From an uncultured Alistipes sp. (GTDB taxonomy: Bacteria; Bacteroidota; Bacteroidia; Bacteroidales; UBA932), in the NCBI GenBank assembly GCA_900544195.1, contig UQUJ01000001.1, forward strand, positions 56,292 to 120,291: 64,000 bases of DNA, in the 5' to 3' direction. Both the position numbers and the translations under genes were made by a program. Below, piece by piece: positions 42,156 to 52,200 of the stretch. Positions within the stretch are counted from its first letter, which is position 1. Each line of letters starts with the position of its first letter. Below the pieces are notes generated by a model. That model saw only the letters and a list, made by a program, of their open reading frames with translations, did no database searches and had not been told where the DNA came from.

Positions 42156-43193
42156 ATGAGGAAAATAGCCTTTTTGATGGCGCTGATGCTGTCCGTGTGT
42201 CCGCTCGGCGCCGGGATGTGGGTCTCTGCGCGGGAACTGACTCCGCGCTGGACTTTGGAATATTCACGGAAAGACACTTCGGCGCTTTTCATGGACATCT
42301 ACTCTCCGGCGGAGGGGAGCGTGACGGAGATTGACGGCCGCAGGAAGCCGACGATCCTCTATGTGTTCGGAGGCGGGTTCATGGAAGGGAACAGGCGTGA
42401 CGGGACGGCTATGGAGTGGTTCCGGGATCTGACCGATGATGGCTATGGGGTGGTGGCGATTGACTACCGCCTTGGCTTGAAGGGGGTCAGGGGCGTTACC
42501 GCCTCGGAGTTCGTCGTGCTGTTGGAAAGGGCTATAAACCTTGCGGTTGAGGATCTGTTCAGCGCGACATCCTATCTGATCGAGCATCAGGATGAGCTGG
42601 GCATAGATCCGTCCGCCCTTGTGGTCGCGGGATCCTCCGCCGGTGCGATAACCGCGTTGCAGGCTGAATATGAGATCTGTAACGGAACGCCCGTCGCGTC
42701 GGTGCTGCCGGAGGGCTTCAACTATGCCGGCGTGATGTCCTTCGCCGGAGCGCTGCTTGTCAAAGGAGGTGCTATTGAATATTCCCGAAAACCTTGTCCG
42801 ACACTTTTGATGCACGGCACGAAGGATGACATCGTGCCTTATGAGGTTACCAGTTACGGCGGCTACTCGTTCCGTGGCTCGTCAGCCCTGGCCAAGGCGT
42901 TGTCTGACAACGGTTATGACTATCGCATCTACCGGTACCTTGGCAACAATCACACTGTCGCCGGCTTTATGCATTTCACTCTGGACATAGAAAGAGATTT
43001 CTTGGAGCGTAACGTGATGCAGGCTGTCCGTCTGAACGTTGACGCTCTGATAGAAGACCCGTCCCTGCCATATTACCCCTCAGGTAACAGCAATCTTTAC
43101 GACATCAAGACCGATAGGGCAGGCTCAGCGACCAAAAGGGGCGCTCCTTTAGTCTCAGGTAACAGCAATCTTTACGACATCAAGACCGATTGA
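42156..43193 (+). CDS. secreted alpha/beta-hydrolase (carboxylesterase/HSL-like)
   Basis: A protein of about 345 residues with a signal peptide (residues 1-25) from the ATG at 42156; earlier in-frame codons (TTG 42135, ATG 42138) only lengthen the N-terminus. The oxyanion motif is 'YVFGGGF' (about 65-71), the nucleophile Ser lies in 'VAGSSAGA' (about 162-169), and Asp and His in 'HGTKDDIVP' and 'NNHTVAG'. The C-terminus ends with a 12-residue sequence that is repeated, because a 75-bp segment including a dispersed repeat has been inserted and a 37-bp stretch duplicated. It may deacylate sugars or xenobiotics; the substrate is unknown. Confidence 0.8.
   Translation: MRKIAFLMALMLSVCPLGAGMWVSARELTPRWTLEYSRKDTSALFMDIYSPAEGSVTEIDGRRKPTILYVFGGGFMEGNRRDGTAMEWFRDLTDDGYGVVAIDYRLGLKGVRGVTASEFVVLLERAINLAVEDLFSATSYLIEHQDELGIDPSALVVAGSSAGAITALQAEYEICNGTPVASVLPEGFNYAGVMSFAGALLVKGGAIEYSRKPCPTLLMHGTKDDIVPYEVTSYGGYSFRGSSALAKALSDNGYDYRIYRYLGNNHTVAGFMHFTLDIERDFLERNVMQAVRLNVDALIEDPSLPYYPSGNSNLYDIKTDRAGSATKRGAPLVSGNSNLYDIKTD
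43079..43190 (+). repeat. 37-bp direct repeats flanking a dispersed repeat fragment
   Basis: Identical 37-bp copies at 43079-43115 and 43154-43190 flank 38 bp containing GGGCAGGCTCAGCGACC, a piece of the dispersed palindromic family. The arrangement resembles an insertion with a target duplication. It extends the esterase C-terminus by 25 codons in frame. Confidence 0.85.
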
Positions 43194-43601
43194 CCAGACG
43201 CGAGATGGAGACGATGGGGAAGAGTCGTGAATCGCAACAGCCTGATTATCTGTGGACAAGACATCCGTCTTTGGTCGGCATGGACTAAAGGGAATCGTTT
43301 ATGTTGCTCTTAATGAGAAGATTACTGCTCATCTGCTGATACAAAGCAGGTGAGCTCTAATGCTTTATTGATAAAGTTATTAGCGCATTTCCTTTGGACG
43401 CGGCTCCGCATTTTCTCGCTGTATTCAACCGAGTTCTGTCATGCTTCTAATGGCAGAAAAGTATTATTTATAGTTTTATACATAATGCACTAATGCTCAA
43501 TTAATTACAAACTATAGTAAAAAATTGGATTAATAATATTATATTTTATTGTTTGTATATTGATTGAAAAGTATTATACACAACACTAAAAATAAAGCCA
43601 G
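43194..43601. other. intergenic DNA with a decayed gene segment
   Basis: 43245-43350 is similar to 63650-63745. Both can be read as a fragment resembling 'LKxIxYxALxExITxHLL' but lack starts and continuous frames, so they look like remnants of one gene family. The last 150 bp are AT-rich and contain the upstream region of the GH9 gene. No confident promoter. Confidence 0.5.
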
Positions 43602-46118
43602 ATGAAGTCTTTCAGATTATCACTTCTCGCATCCTTTTCATTAATGGCTGTCTCGTTTCAGGCAAAGGCAGGGGAATGGATTCGGATCAATCAGGTCGGT
43701 TATCTTCCCGATGCCTCCAAAGTGGCGGTTTATGTCAGCAATGACGTGGAACCGCATGAAATCCCATCATTCTCCGTCGTGGACGCATCCACCGGAGAAA
43801 CGGTGTATGCCTCAAGACCGGAGGATGTAAGGAACACAGGTGTGATGGGTGAACTCAAAACAACTGTAAGACTCGACTTTTCCGCGCTCACGGCGGAAGG
43901 CAACTATTTCATTGTGGCTGGCGGATTAAAATCCTCCGTGGTAAGGATCAGCGCTGGGGCCTATGACGGAGCCGCTGATTTTGTCCTGAACTATATGCGT
44001 CAGCAACGTTGTGGCTGGAATCCATTCATGAGGGACAGCTGCCACGTCAAGGACGGCTACATTCGCTATCATCCTACAAAGGAGGGGCAGTGGATAGACG
44101 TGCGCGGGGGATGGCATGACGCTTCGGACTGCCTTCAGTACACGACCACTTCGGCCAACGCCATCTATCAGATGATGTTTGCCTACCAGAGTAATCCGGA
44201 AGCTTTTGGGGACGAGTATCTTGCCGACGGTACTCCGGGCGGGAACGGCATCCCTGACATAATTGATGAGATCTACTGGGGCTTGGACTGGCTTGACAGG
44301 ATGAATCCGGAGCCGGGTGAGTTCTACAACCAGATCGCGGATGACCGCGATCATGTAGGAATGCGTGAGCCTGCCAAGGACATCGCGGACTACGGGTGGG
44401 GCAAGAACAATGGTCGTCCGGTCTACTTTGTCAGCGGTGAGCCTCAGCAGAGGTACAATCGCACCAATGCAACCACAGGCATTTCCAGCACAGTGGGGAA
44501 GTTCGCGTCAGATTTCGCGCTTGGCTCGAAGATTCTGGCTCCGTTCTATCCTGAGTTCGCCGCAAGGATCGGGGCTAAGGCTGAGGGAGCCTATCAGCTT
44601 GGAATAGATAAGCCGGGAGTTTGCCAGACGGCGTCTGTGGTCTCTCCATACATCTATGAGGAGGACAACTGGGTTGATGACATGGAACTTGCCGCGGTGG
44701 AAATGTACCATAGCACAGGAGATGCGAAGTATCTCTCGCAGGCCATTGAATATGCCAGAAGGGAGCCGGTGACTCCGTGGATGGGAGCGGACAGCGCGAG
44801 ACACTATCAGTGGTACCCGTTCATGAATATGGGACACTATCACCTTGCCAAAGATGGCAACGCCAGAGTCTCGGCGGAGTTTATCCGCAACCTCAGATCC
44901 GGAATCCAGAGGACATTCGAGAAGGCAGAAGGGACCCCTTTCCTTTATGGGATACCATCAATCTGGTGTTCCAATAATCTTACGACCGCAATGCTCACCC
45001 AGTGCATTCTCTATCGTCATCTTACTGGAGACGAGACCTACAAGGAGATGGAAGGCGCGCTCAGGGATTGGCTGTTGGGGTGCAACCCTTGGGGAGTCTG
45101 CATGATTGTTCAGATGCCCGGGGCTGAGGTCTATCCTACCCAGCCGCACTCGTTCATCGTCAATCTCAACCTTGGCAACACAAGTGGAGGACTTGTTGAC
45201 GGACCTGTCTACAGCGCGATATTCTCCGGTTTAAAGGGCGTGAATATGGAAGGTGGGATCAACTATCTTGATGTCCAGCCCGGCACTATGGTCTACCATG
45301 ACAGTACCCATGACTATTCAACGAACGAGCCTACTATGGACGGCACGGCGTCTCTGACATTCCCGTTCTCTGCCTATCAGATGGAGGGAGCCGCACTTAA
45401 GGGGGTAAGGAAGGATAAGAACGGTGTGGTCAGCAGAGTCAATGTCAACGAAAAGAAGGTCTATCTTGTCTTCACGGCGCATTACAGTTCGGATGACAAA
45501 GGACATTTTGAGAATTTTGACGGTGTGGTTCCCGTCCTGAACACCCTTAAGGCCAAAGGTGTGAAGGGCTCTTTCTTCCCGACCGGCGAGTGCTTCAGGC
45601 AACCAAGGTACAAGGCTCCGATCAAGAGAATCATCCGGGAAGGGCATTACCTTTCAGGCCATTCAGACAAGCATCTGCTTCTGTGTGAGGGTGGGGTCAG
45701 TCTTGTGTCCTCTGATTCCCTTGTCCGGGACATCCGCGGTATGGAGGCGGAGCTTGAGCGTTTCGGACTCAACAAAGACCGGTTCCGCTGGATGATACCT
45801 CCTTACGAGACCTGCGACGAGGCTTCCGCCTATGTTCTCAAAGGTTTGGGCTACAAACTGGTGAAGCCTACCTCAGGACTTGTCACGGGGCTTGACTGGG
45901 CCGCAGAGGGGGAGACCGCCTACAGAAGTGCAGGGTCGTTGGTTCAGAACATCTGGGACTTTGATGACAAATATGGTCTCAACGGGGCCGTCATCCTCGT
46001 CCATGCGATGAACTATCCTGGCAGGGCAAAGGAAGACCGGGTATATTCCCATCTCGGAGAAATCATTGACGGGCTTCGCGCGCGTGGATATTCCTTTGGT
46101 ACATTCAAAGAACTCTAA
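43602..46118 (+). CDS. GH9 glycoside hydrolase fused to a CE4-like polysaccharide deacetylase
   Basis: An 838-residue exported protein with a signal peptide (1-23), a CelD_N/Ig-like domain (about 25-115), a GH9 (alpha/alpha)6 barrel (about 130-600) and a CE4-like NodB domain (about 620-838). In the barrel the catalytic base pair is D173/D176 in 'GGWHDASD' and the acid is E576 in 'DYSTNEPTMDG'. In the deacetylase, the metal site H687-x3-H691 ('GHSDKH') and 'PPYE' are present, but the canonical TFDD motif reads 'FTAHYSSDD'. Some GH9 enzymes are exo-glucosaminidases. Fused to a deacetylase within an amino-sugar locus, it may deacetylate and cleave chito-oligosaccharides; a cellulase role is the alternative. 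Confidence 0.85.
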   Translation: MKSFRLSLLASFSLMAVSFQAKAGEWIRINQVGYLPDASKVAVYVSNDVEPHEIPSFSVVDASTGETVYASRPEDVRNTGVMGELKTTVRLDFSALTAEGNYFIVAGGLKSSVVRISAGAYDGAADFVLNYMRQQRCGWNPFMRDSCHVKDGYIRYHPTKEGQWIDVRGGWHDASDCLQYTTTSANAIYQMMFAYQSNPEAFGDEYLADGTPGGNGIPDIIDEIYWGLDWLDRMNPEPGEFYNQIADDRDHVGMREPAKDIADYGWGKNNGRPVYFVSGEPQQRYNRTNATTGISSTVGKFASDFALGSKILAPFYPEFAARIGAKAEGAYQLGIDKPGVCQTASVVSPYIYEEDNWVDDMELAAVEMYHSTGDAKYLSQAIEYARREPVTPWMGADSARHYQWYPFMNMGHYHLAKDGNARVSAEFIRNLRSGIQRTFEKAEGTPFLYGIPSIWCSNNLTTAMLTQCILYRHLTGDETYKEMEGALRDWLLGCNPWGVCMIVQMPGAEVYPTQPHSFIVNLNLGNTSGGLVDGPVYSAIFSGLKGVNMEGGINYLDVQPGTMVYHDSTHDYSTNEPTMDGTASLTFPFSAYQMEGAALKGVRKDKNGVVSRVNVNEKKVYLVFTAHYSSDDKGHFENFDGVVPVLNTLKAKGVKGSFFPTGECFRQPRYKAPIKRIIREGHYLSGHSDKHLLLCEGGVSLVSSDSLVRDIRGMEAELERFGLNKDRFRWMIPPYETCDEASAYVLKGLGYKLVKPTSGLVTGLDWAAEGETAYRSAGSLVQNIWDFDDKYGLNGAVILVHAMNYPGRAKEDRVYSHLGEIIDGLRARGYSFGTFKEL

Positions 46119-46130
46119 CGTTCAGACATT

Positions 46131-47090
46131 ATGGCGGTAATAGCGATAGACCTTGGTGGTACAAAGGCGCTTGGGGCGGTCTTCGATGCTTCGGGCAAGA
46201 TGTGCGCAAGGCAGGTTGAACTCCTTGACGGAGCGAAGGGTGATGCGGTAGGAGACATTGTCTTAGACCTCATCAAGGCTCTTTGCGGCTCCTGTCGGGG
46301 AGAAAGGGTCGAGGCGGTGGGAATATGTGTGCCAGGGATAGTCTTCTCTAAGCAGGATGTTGTCTGGGCCCCGAATATTCCCGGTTGGGAAAGATACCCG
46401 CTCAAAAAAAGGATCTCCGGTCTGGTCGGCCCTGACGTCAAGGTGGAGATTGAGAGCGACAGGACATGCTACATTCTTGGCGAGGTCTGGAAAGGAGCCG
46501 CCAAAGGATGCGGCAATGCCATCTACATCGCTGTCGGGACTGGTATCGGGGTCGGTATTCTGGTTGACGGCAGGGTGCTCCATGGCGCAGAGGACATCAT
46601 CGGAGCCGCAGGCTGGATGGCTCTTCATTACCCTTACCAGCAGGAGTATATTCCTACCGGATGTTTTGAATATTATGCCTCAGGCAACGGCATCGCGACC
46701 CAGATTCACCGGGCGCTGCGCTGCAACCGCAACTACACCGGGTTGCTGAGCGGCAGACCTATAGATGAGATCACTTCCCATGACGTGTTTGACGCGTACC
46801 ATAAAGGCGACCGTCTGGCCGCGAAAGTTCTTGACAAGGCTGTGGAGATGTGGGGAATGGCCGCCGCTAATCTGGTCAGCATCCTGAATCCTGAGAAAGT
46901 GATCTTCGGAGGAGGAGTCTTCGGACCTGCTGAGGAGTTTATCGGGAGGATTTACGATGAAGCCTGCAAGTGGGGGCAGCCTATAGCGATGGATCACGTG
47001 GAGTTCCGCGTCTCAGAGGTTCAGGGAGAAGCTGCTCTTTATGGTTCGGCCTATCTGGCTTTCAAGACTATAGGACAACAAGAGAAGTAG
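46131..47090 (+). CDS. divergent ROK-family sugar kinase
   Basis: A 319-residue cytosolic protein with the phosphate-binding 'IDLGGTKALGAVFD' (residues 5-18), 'GICVPGIV' (about 63-70) and the ATP-site GTGIGVGI (about 140-147). The catalytic Asp is kept as 'IESDRTCYILGE' (usually NDAN). However, the sugar-binding ExGH motif is replaced by 'GAAGWM', and the zinc motif CxCGxxGCxE is reduced to 'PTGCFEY'. It lacks an HTH domain, so it is not a NagC-type repressor. It is expected to phosphorylate GlcNAc, GlcN or a related sugar, but the altered residues make the substrate uncertain. It is 12 bp after GH9 and 7 bp before the MFS gene. Confidence 0.8.
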   Translation: MAVIAIDLGGTKALGAVFDASGKMCARQVELLDGAKGDAVGDIVLDLIKALCGSCRGERVEAVGICVPGIVFSKQDVVWAPNIPGWERYPLKKRISGLVGPDVKVEIESDRTCYILGEVWKGAAKGCGNAIYIAVGTGIGVGILVDGRVLHGAEDIIGAAGWMALHYPYQQEYIPTGCFEYYASGNGIATQIHRALRCNRNYTGLLSGRPIDEITSHDVFDAYHKGDRLAAKVLDKAVEMWGMAAANLVSILNPEKVIFGGGVFGPAEEFIGRIYDEACKWGQPIAMDHVEFRVSEVQGEAALYGSAYLAFKTIGQQEK

Positions 47091-47097
47091 GAAGGCC

Positions 47098-48246
47098 ATG
47101 CGTGGATATTCAACATCATCAGTTTTCGTCTCGGCTTGCGCCGGGATGGCGTTTTTCGGGGTGGCGATGCTTTCCCTGGCTCCGATTCTCGGACAGTTGA
47201 ACGGCATTGTGGACGGAGCCAACGGCTTGCCGTCGACAATGTCTCTTGGAATCCTTTTGGGTACAATAGTGTTCGGTCCTGTGGTTGACCGTTTCGGCTA
47301 CAAATGGCTTCTCGCGCTGAGTTCCGTCCTTGCTCTCGCGGGGCTTCAAGGCCTTGCGAACTTCAGGGAGATAGGAATGCTTCATCTTTCCATCTTCTGT
47401 CTCGGAATAGGCGGAGGCATACTCAACGGCGAGACCAATGCCCTTGTGTCAGACATCTATGACGATGACAAGAGGGGAGGACGCCTCGGTCTGCTCGGCG
47501 CGTTCTACTGCGTCGGAGCATTGCTGTGGACCTTGCTGAACTACTTCATCGTGGATTTCACAATCACTCTCAACGCAGTGTCGGCGGTGATGGCGGCGTT
47601 CATCGTCTTCTTCGTGTTTACCCGTTTCCCTGCCGCCAAGCCATCGGAGAACGTGTCGATGAGGAAGACAGCCGGGCTGCTGAGATACCCTGCTCTTATT
47701 CTCTTTGCGGTCATCCTTTTCTTTGAGAGCGGTTTTGAGGGAGCGCAGGGTAATTTCACGGTCTCGTACCTAAGTGACAAAGAAGGGATGAGCATGGCCT
47801 CCGCCACTCTTGCCATGACTTGGTTCACCGTCGGGATGTTGGCTGGTCGTCTGCCTCTTGGCTTCATCCTTGGAAAACTTGGAGCTATCGGAACCCTATA
47901 TTCCTATCTGTCCGCCGCTCTTGCAGGAGTGATGCTGCTCCTTCTTTGCTCCGGGAGCGTTTTTGCGGCCTACCTTTCGATGATTCTGATCGGATTTGGA
48001 GTCGGCGCGACTTATCCTGTCATTCTCAACTACATCGGAGGAGCCTTCCGGGAGCTGTCCGGCACGGCGATCTCGATTGCGTTGTTCATTGCGCTGCTGG
48101 GGCAGTACACTTTCAACAAATTGACCGGAGCCGCTTTTGACGCCGGGCGCCAGATGCTCTTGCCTGTTCTTCTTGTCGTTGCGGTTGCATGCATGATGAC
48201 GCTTGTCCCTTTGGCAGTCAAGGTCTCGTCGCGGATGAAAGGATGA
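47098..48246 (+). CDS. MFS sugar transporter
   Basis: A 382-residue inner-membrane protein with about 12 hydrophobic segments. 'GPVVDRFGYKWLL' (about 61-73) is the loop 2-3 signature, and 'CLGIGGGILNGETNALVSDIYDDDKRGGRLGLLGAFYCVGA' (about 100-140) resembles Bacteroidota FucP/NagP-like permeases. It is tightly packed after the ROK kinase, as in many amino-sugar loci, suggesting uptake of free GlcNAc or a disaccharide into the cytoplasm. Confidence 0.85.
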   Translation: MRGYSTSSVFVSACAGMAFFGVAMLSLAPILGQLNGIVDGANGLPSTMSLGILLGTIVFGPVVDRFGYKWLLALSSVLALAGLQGLANFREIGMLHLSIFCLGIGGGILNGETNALVSDIYDDDKRGGRLGLLGAFYCVGALLWTLLNYFIVDFTITLNAVSAVMAAFIVFFVFTRFPAAKPSENVSMRKTAGLLRYPALILFAVILFFESGFEGAQGNFTVSYLSDKEGMSMASATLAMTWFTVGMLAGRLPLGFILGKLGAIGTLYSYLSAALAGVMLLLLCSGSVFAAYLSMILIGFGVGATYPVILNYIGGAFRELSGTAISIALFIALLGQYTFNKLTGAAFDAGRQMLLPVLLVVAVACMMTLVPLAVKVSSRMKG

Positions 48247-48300
48247 CACTTTTATGAATATTCAAACAACTCAATAGTTAAACTTTTTAATCTACAAACA

Positions 48301-49062
48301 ATGTTAGCAAACGAATGGAAACAAAACGCCTTCGATGTCATGAATGAGATCGAGGCTACACAGATGGAACAAATCAAGAAAGTTGCCGAGGTGATGGCTG
48401 ATTGCATCCAGTCAGGTCATCTTGTACACACTTTCGGCTGCGGTCATGCCAATCTTCCGATCGAGGAGATGTATCCGAGGATCGGTGGCATCGTAGGATT
48501 CCATCCTCTTTGCGAGCTCCCTTTGACATTCTTCACCCACATCGTAGGCGAGATGGGTATCAACCAGTTCCTGTGGCTTGAGAGAGAGGAAGGCTATGGC
48601 CAGGCGATAATGCAAAGCTGGAACTTCGACAAGAATGATCTTCTCTGGATCTTCTCGCACACCGGAGTGAACGCTGTCAACATTGATGTCGCCAATGAGG
48701 CTCACAAGCGTGGCATGAAGGTCATCGTCTGCGGATCGGCAGGCAGGACCGGTGACAAGAAACCTCGCCACTCAGGCGGAAAGAACCTTTTCCAGATCGC
48801 TGATTATGTGGTTGACACATGCTGCCCTCTTCAGGATGCGTCCGTGACTTTGAAGAATCACTTCGACAAGATCGGACCTCTTTCCACAATGGCTTCCATC
48901 ACATGTGTCTGGATGATCATCACGACAGTCTGCGAGATTCTTGCGGACCGTGGAATGAAACTTCACATCAACCCGTCCCACAACATACCGGGCGACACCA
49001 CCGCAAGGGAGCGTCTTGCCGAGTGTATCGCCGCCTATAAGGAAAGCGTGAAAGGCTGCTGA
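48301..49062 (+). CDS. SIS-domain sugar-phosphate protein (UPF0309-like)
   Basis: A 253-residue cytosolic protein with a single SIS fold. 'VHTFGCGHANLPIEEMYPRIGGI' (about 41-63) is the phosphosugar-binding start, and 'FSHTGVNAVNIDVANEAHKRGMKVI' (about 118-142) the second half. Its layout matches the UPF0309/YxxX SIS family rather than MurQ or NagB. In this locus NagA is present but NagB is not, so it may provide the isomerase/deaminase step or another aldose-ketose conversion. The ATG at 48301 follows 54 bp of non-coding DNA, still in operon context. Confidence 0.75.
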   Translation: MLANEWKQNAFDVMNEIEATQMEQIKKVAEVMADCIQSGHLVHTFGCGHANLPIEEMYPRIGGIVGFHPLCELPLTFFTHIVGEMGINQFLWLEREEGYGQAIMQSWNFDKNDLLWIFSHTGVNAVNIDVANEAHKRGMKVIVCGSAGRTGDKKPRHSGGKNLFQIADYVVDTCCPLQDASVTLKNHFDKIGPLSTMASITCVWMIITTVCEILADRGMKLHINPSHNIPGDTTARERLAECIAAYKESVKGC

Positions 49063-49203
49063 TCAGGTTCGGAAAACACTGAAACTATTATTGAACTCTC
49101 CTCTGTCTGTCCTGTCGGAACCCGAGTATTCCGGAAGGCTCCCAGGGACAGGGATAGGGGAGTTTTATCTTTACCAATTATATTCAACCCAAAAACAGTT
49201 GTT

Positions 49204-52200
49204 ATGCTACACACAGAAAAACGCTCGCTCATTCCTTGGACACTCAAGGTCTGCGCCGCTGTGCTGTCGCTTTTCGGGATGAGTGTCATCCCCATGGGCG
49301 CACAGTCTGTTCTGAGCGGTACCGTGGTCACAGCCTCGGACGGACAGCCTATTGTAGGAGCTTATGTCCTTGTAAAAGGTACCACTGTAGGAACCACTAC
49401 GGAAGTTGACGGTACCTTCAGGATTGAAGCATCCTCCGGAACCATTCTGGAAGTCTCTCAGATGGGCTATGTCACACGTCAGGTGAAAGCTTCGGATGGG
49501 ATCAGGATCGCTCTTGATGAAGACCAGCTTTGGCTGGATGACGTTGTTGTCGTCGGCTATGGCGTACAGAAAAAGAAGCTTGTCACAGGCTCCACCGTGC
49601 AGGTAAAGGGCGATGACATCGCCAAACTCAACACCGTGGATGTCCTTGGAGCGTTGCAGTCACAGTCTCCGGGAGTCAACATCGTCCAGAACAATGGCTT
49701 CCTTGGATCCGGCTTCAAGGTCAACATCCGTGGTCTTGGCACAATCGGTGATTCCGCGCCTCTTTATGTCGTTGATGGAGTTGCCAACGGCAGCATCTCC
49801 GCGCTCAATCCGTCCGACATTGAATCTGTTGATGTGCTGAAAGACGCCGCATCAGCCGCGATCTACGGAGCAAGGGCGGCAAACGGTGTCATCCTCATCA
49901 CCACCAAGAAAGGAAAAGAGGGACAGGCTTCTGTCACCTATGATGGATACTACGGTCTCCAGAATCTTTATAAGATTCCTACTCTGTTGAACGCCAAAGA
50001 GTTCATGCAGATTCAGGATGAATCCAGAATCATGGACGGTCTTGCTCCTTACAATTGGGAGAACCACATCGGTCCACGTCTCTATAAGGCCATAAAGGAT
50101 GGCTGGACAGGTACCAACTGGCTCAAGGAGATCATCAATGAGGACGCTCCTGTCCAGAATCATTCGGTTAATGTCACTGGCGGGTCGAAGACGGGTACAT
50201 ATTCATTAGGACTTGCCTACACGGGGCAGGACGCCACGATGGGCGTGCCTTCATCCATTCCTCACCTTGACCGCTATAACTTCAGGGTGAACTCTGAGAA
50301 CACAGTCTTCAAAAAAGGTTCTTTGGATGTGTTGAAGGTCGGCCAGACCCTTAACTACCGCTACCAGAAAACCACAGGATCCTTCGCTACGGAGGGCATA
50401 TACTGGAACGGAGTCCACAACATGCTTGTGATGAGTCCGCTTATGCCGGCCTATAACTCTGACGGAAGCTACTATGTCTTTGAAGACAGGGTGGCAGACA
50501 GCTACGTCTGGGACACCGCCAACGGTGCGGCGAAGAACCCGATCGCCTACATGGACTATACCTCCAACCAGAATGTGTCCAAGAGTCATTATCTTCAGGC
50601 CAGTGTCTATGCGGTTCTCCAGCCGATAGAAAGGCTCAACATCAAGAGTCAGTTCGGTTACATGATGAGCGCTTCAAGCTACCGCTCCTACATGCCGGAA
50701 TATGACCTTGACGCCACTGCCAAGAGGGAGATGGATCAGGTCTCACAAAGCATGTCTCTGTCTAACCGCTGGTCTTGGGAAAACACGGCCAGTTACTCAT
50801 TCAATATCAATGAGCATCAGATTGACGCCCTTGTGGGAAGCTCTCTGGAGAAGTGGGGCTACGGTGAGTCTCTCAGCGCAAGCAATGTGGATTCCAATTT
50901 CGGAGACCTTGAGCATGCTTATCTTTCAAATGTGTCCACTACACCTTCATCAATGTCGAGCATCAGCGGATCACCTTCCCAGAAGAACTCCATAGCATCC
51001 TTCTTCGCCCGCGCGAACTGGAACTGGAAGGAAAAGTACATGGCTTCGGCCACGATGCGCGTTGATGGATCATCCGTTTTCGCAAGAGGCTATCGTTGGG
51101 GCTATTTCCCTTCAGCATCAGCTGGTTGGGTCATCACCAACGAAGACTTCTTCAAGGGGCTTGGACTTGACAGTGTGCTGGACTTCCTCAAGCTTCGCAC
51201 GTCTTGGGGACAGAATGGAAACTGCAATGTGACCGGTTTCCAATACCTTTCGCTTGTGACCTCGAACAACGGTTACGGTGGCTATGTCTTCGGTGATGTC
51301 ATCGACAAGCGCGAAATAGGCTCCTATGCCTATAAACTGACCAACTCCGAACTGAAATGGGAAACATCAGAGCAAACCAACATCGGTTTCGATGCAAGAC
51401 TGTTCGGGAATCGTCTCGGAGTGGAGTTTGACTGGTACAACAAACTTACAAAAGACTGGCTTGTGGTGGCTCCTGTGCTTTACTCCTATGGTGCCAACGC
51501 TCCATACGTCAATGGTGGAAATGTCAAGAACCAAGGTTTGGAATTCGGTCTGCACTGGAATGATAGCGTCGGAGAAGTGTTCTATGGCGTAAATCTGACC
51601 GGAGCGCACAATAAGAATAAAGTCACCAAGATCGCCAATGCCGATGGGATCATCCACGGAACGGGAAGTATTCCATGGGAAGGAGCCGAGGAACTCTATA
51701 GGGCAGAGGTAGGCATGCCTATCGGTTACTTCTACGGCTACAAGACTGCGGGAGTGTTCCAGAATCAGGCTGAGATTGATGCTTACAAGGGAGCTCTCCT
51801 GAACGGTGAAAACACAAACCCTGGCGATGTCATCTATGTTGATTCCAACAATGACGGAGTCATTGATGCAAATGACCGTACCATGATCGGAAACCCGCAT
51901 CCGGACTTCACCCTTGGGCTTTCCTTCAATATTGAGTGGAAAGGAATAGATCTCTCAATCTCTGGTTTCGGATCGTTCGGACAGCAGATCTTCAAGTGCT
52001 ACAGGGACTTCTCCTCATCACCTCTGAACAACTACACGACCGACATCCTGAAGAGATGGACGGGAGAGGGTTCTTCCAACAAGTATCCTCGCCTTGCCAG
52101 CTCTTCAAACAGCAACTGGAACAGGATCTCTTCTCTTTACATAGAAGATGGAGACTATTTCAAGGTGCAGAACATAACCCTCGGCTACGACATTGCCAAG

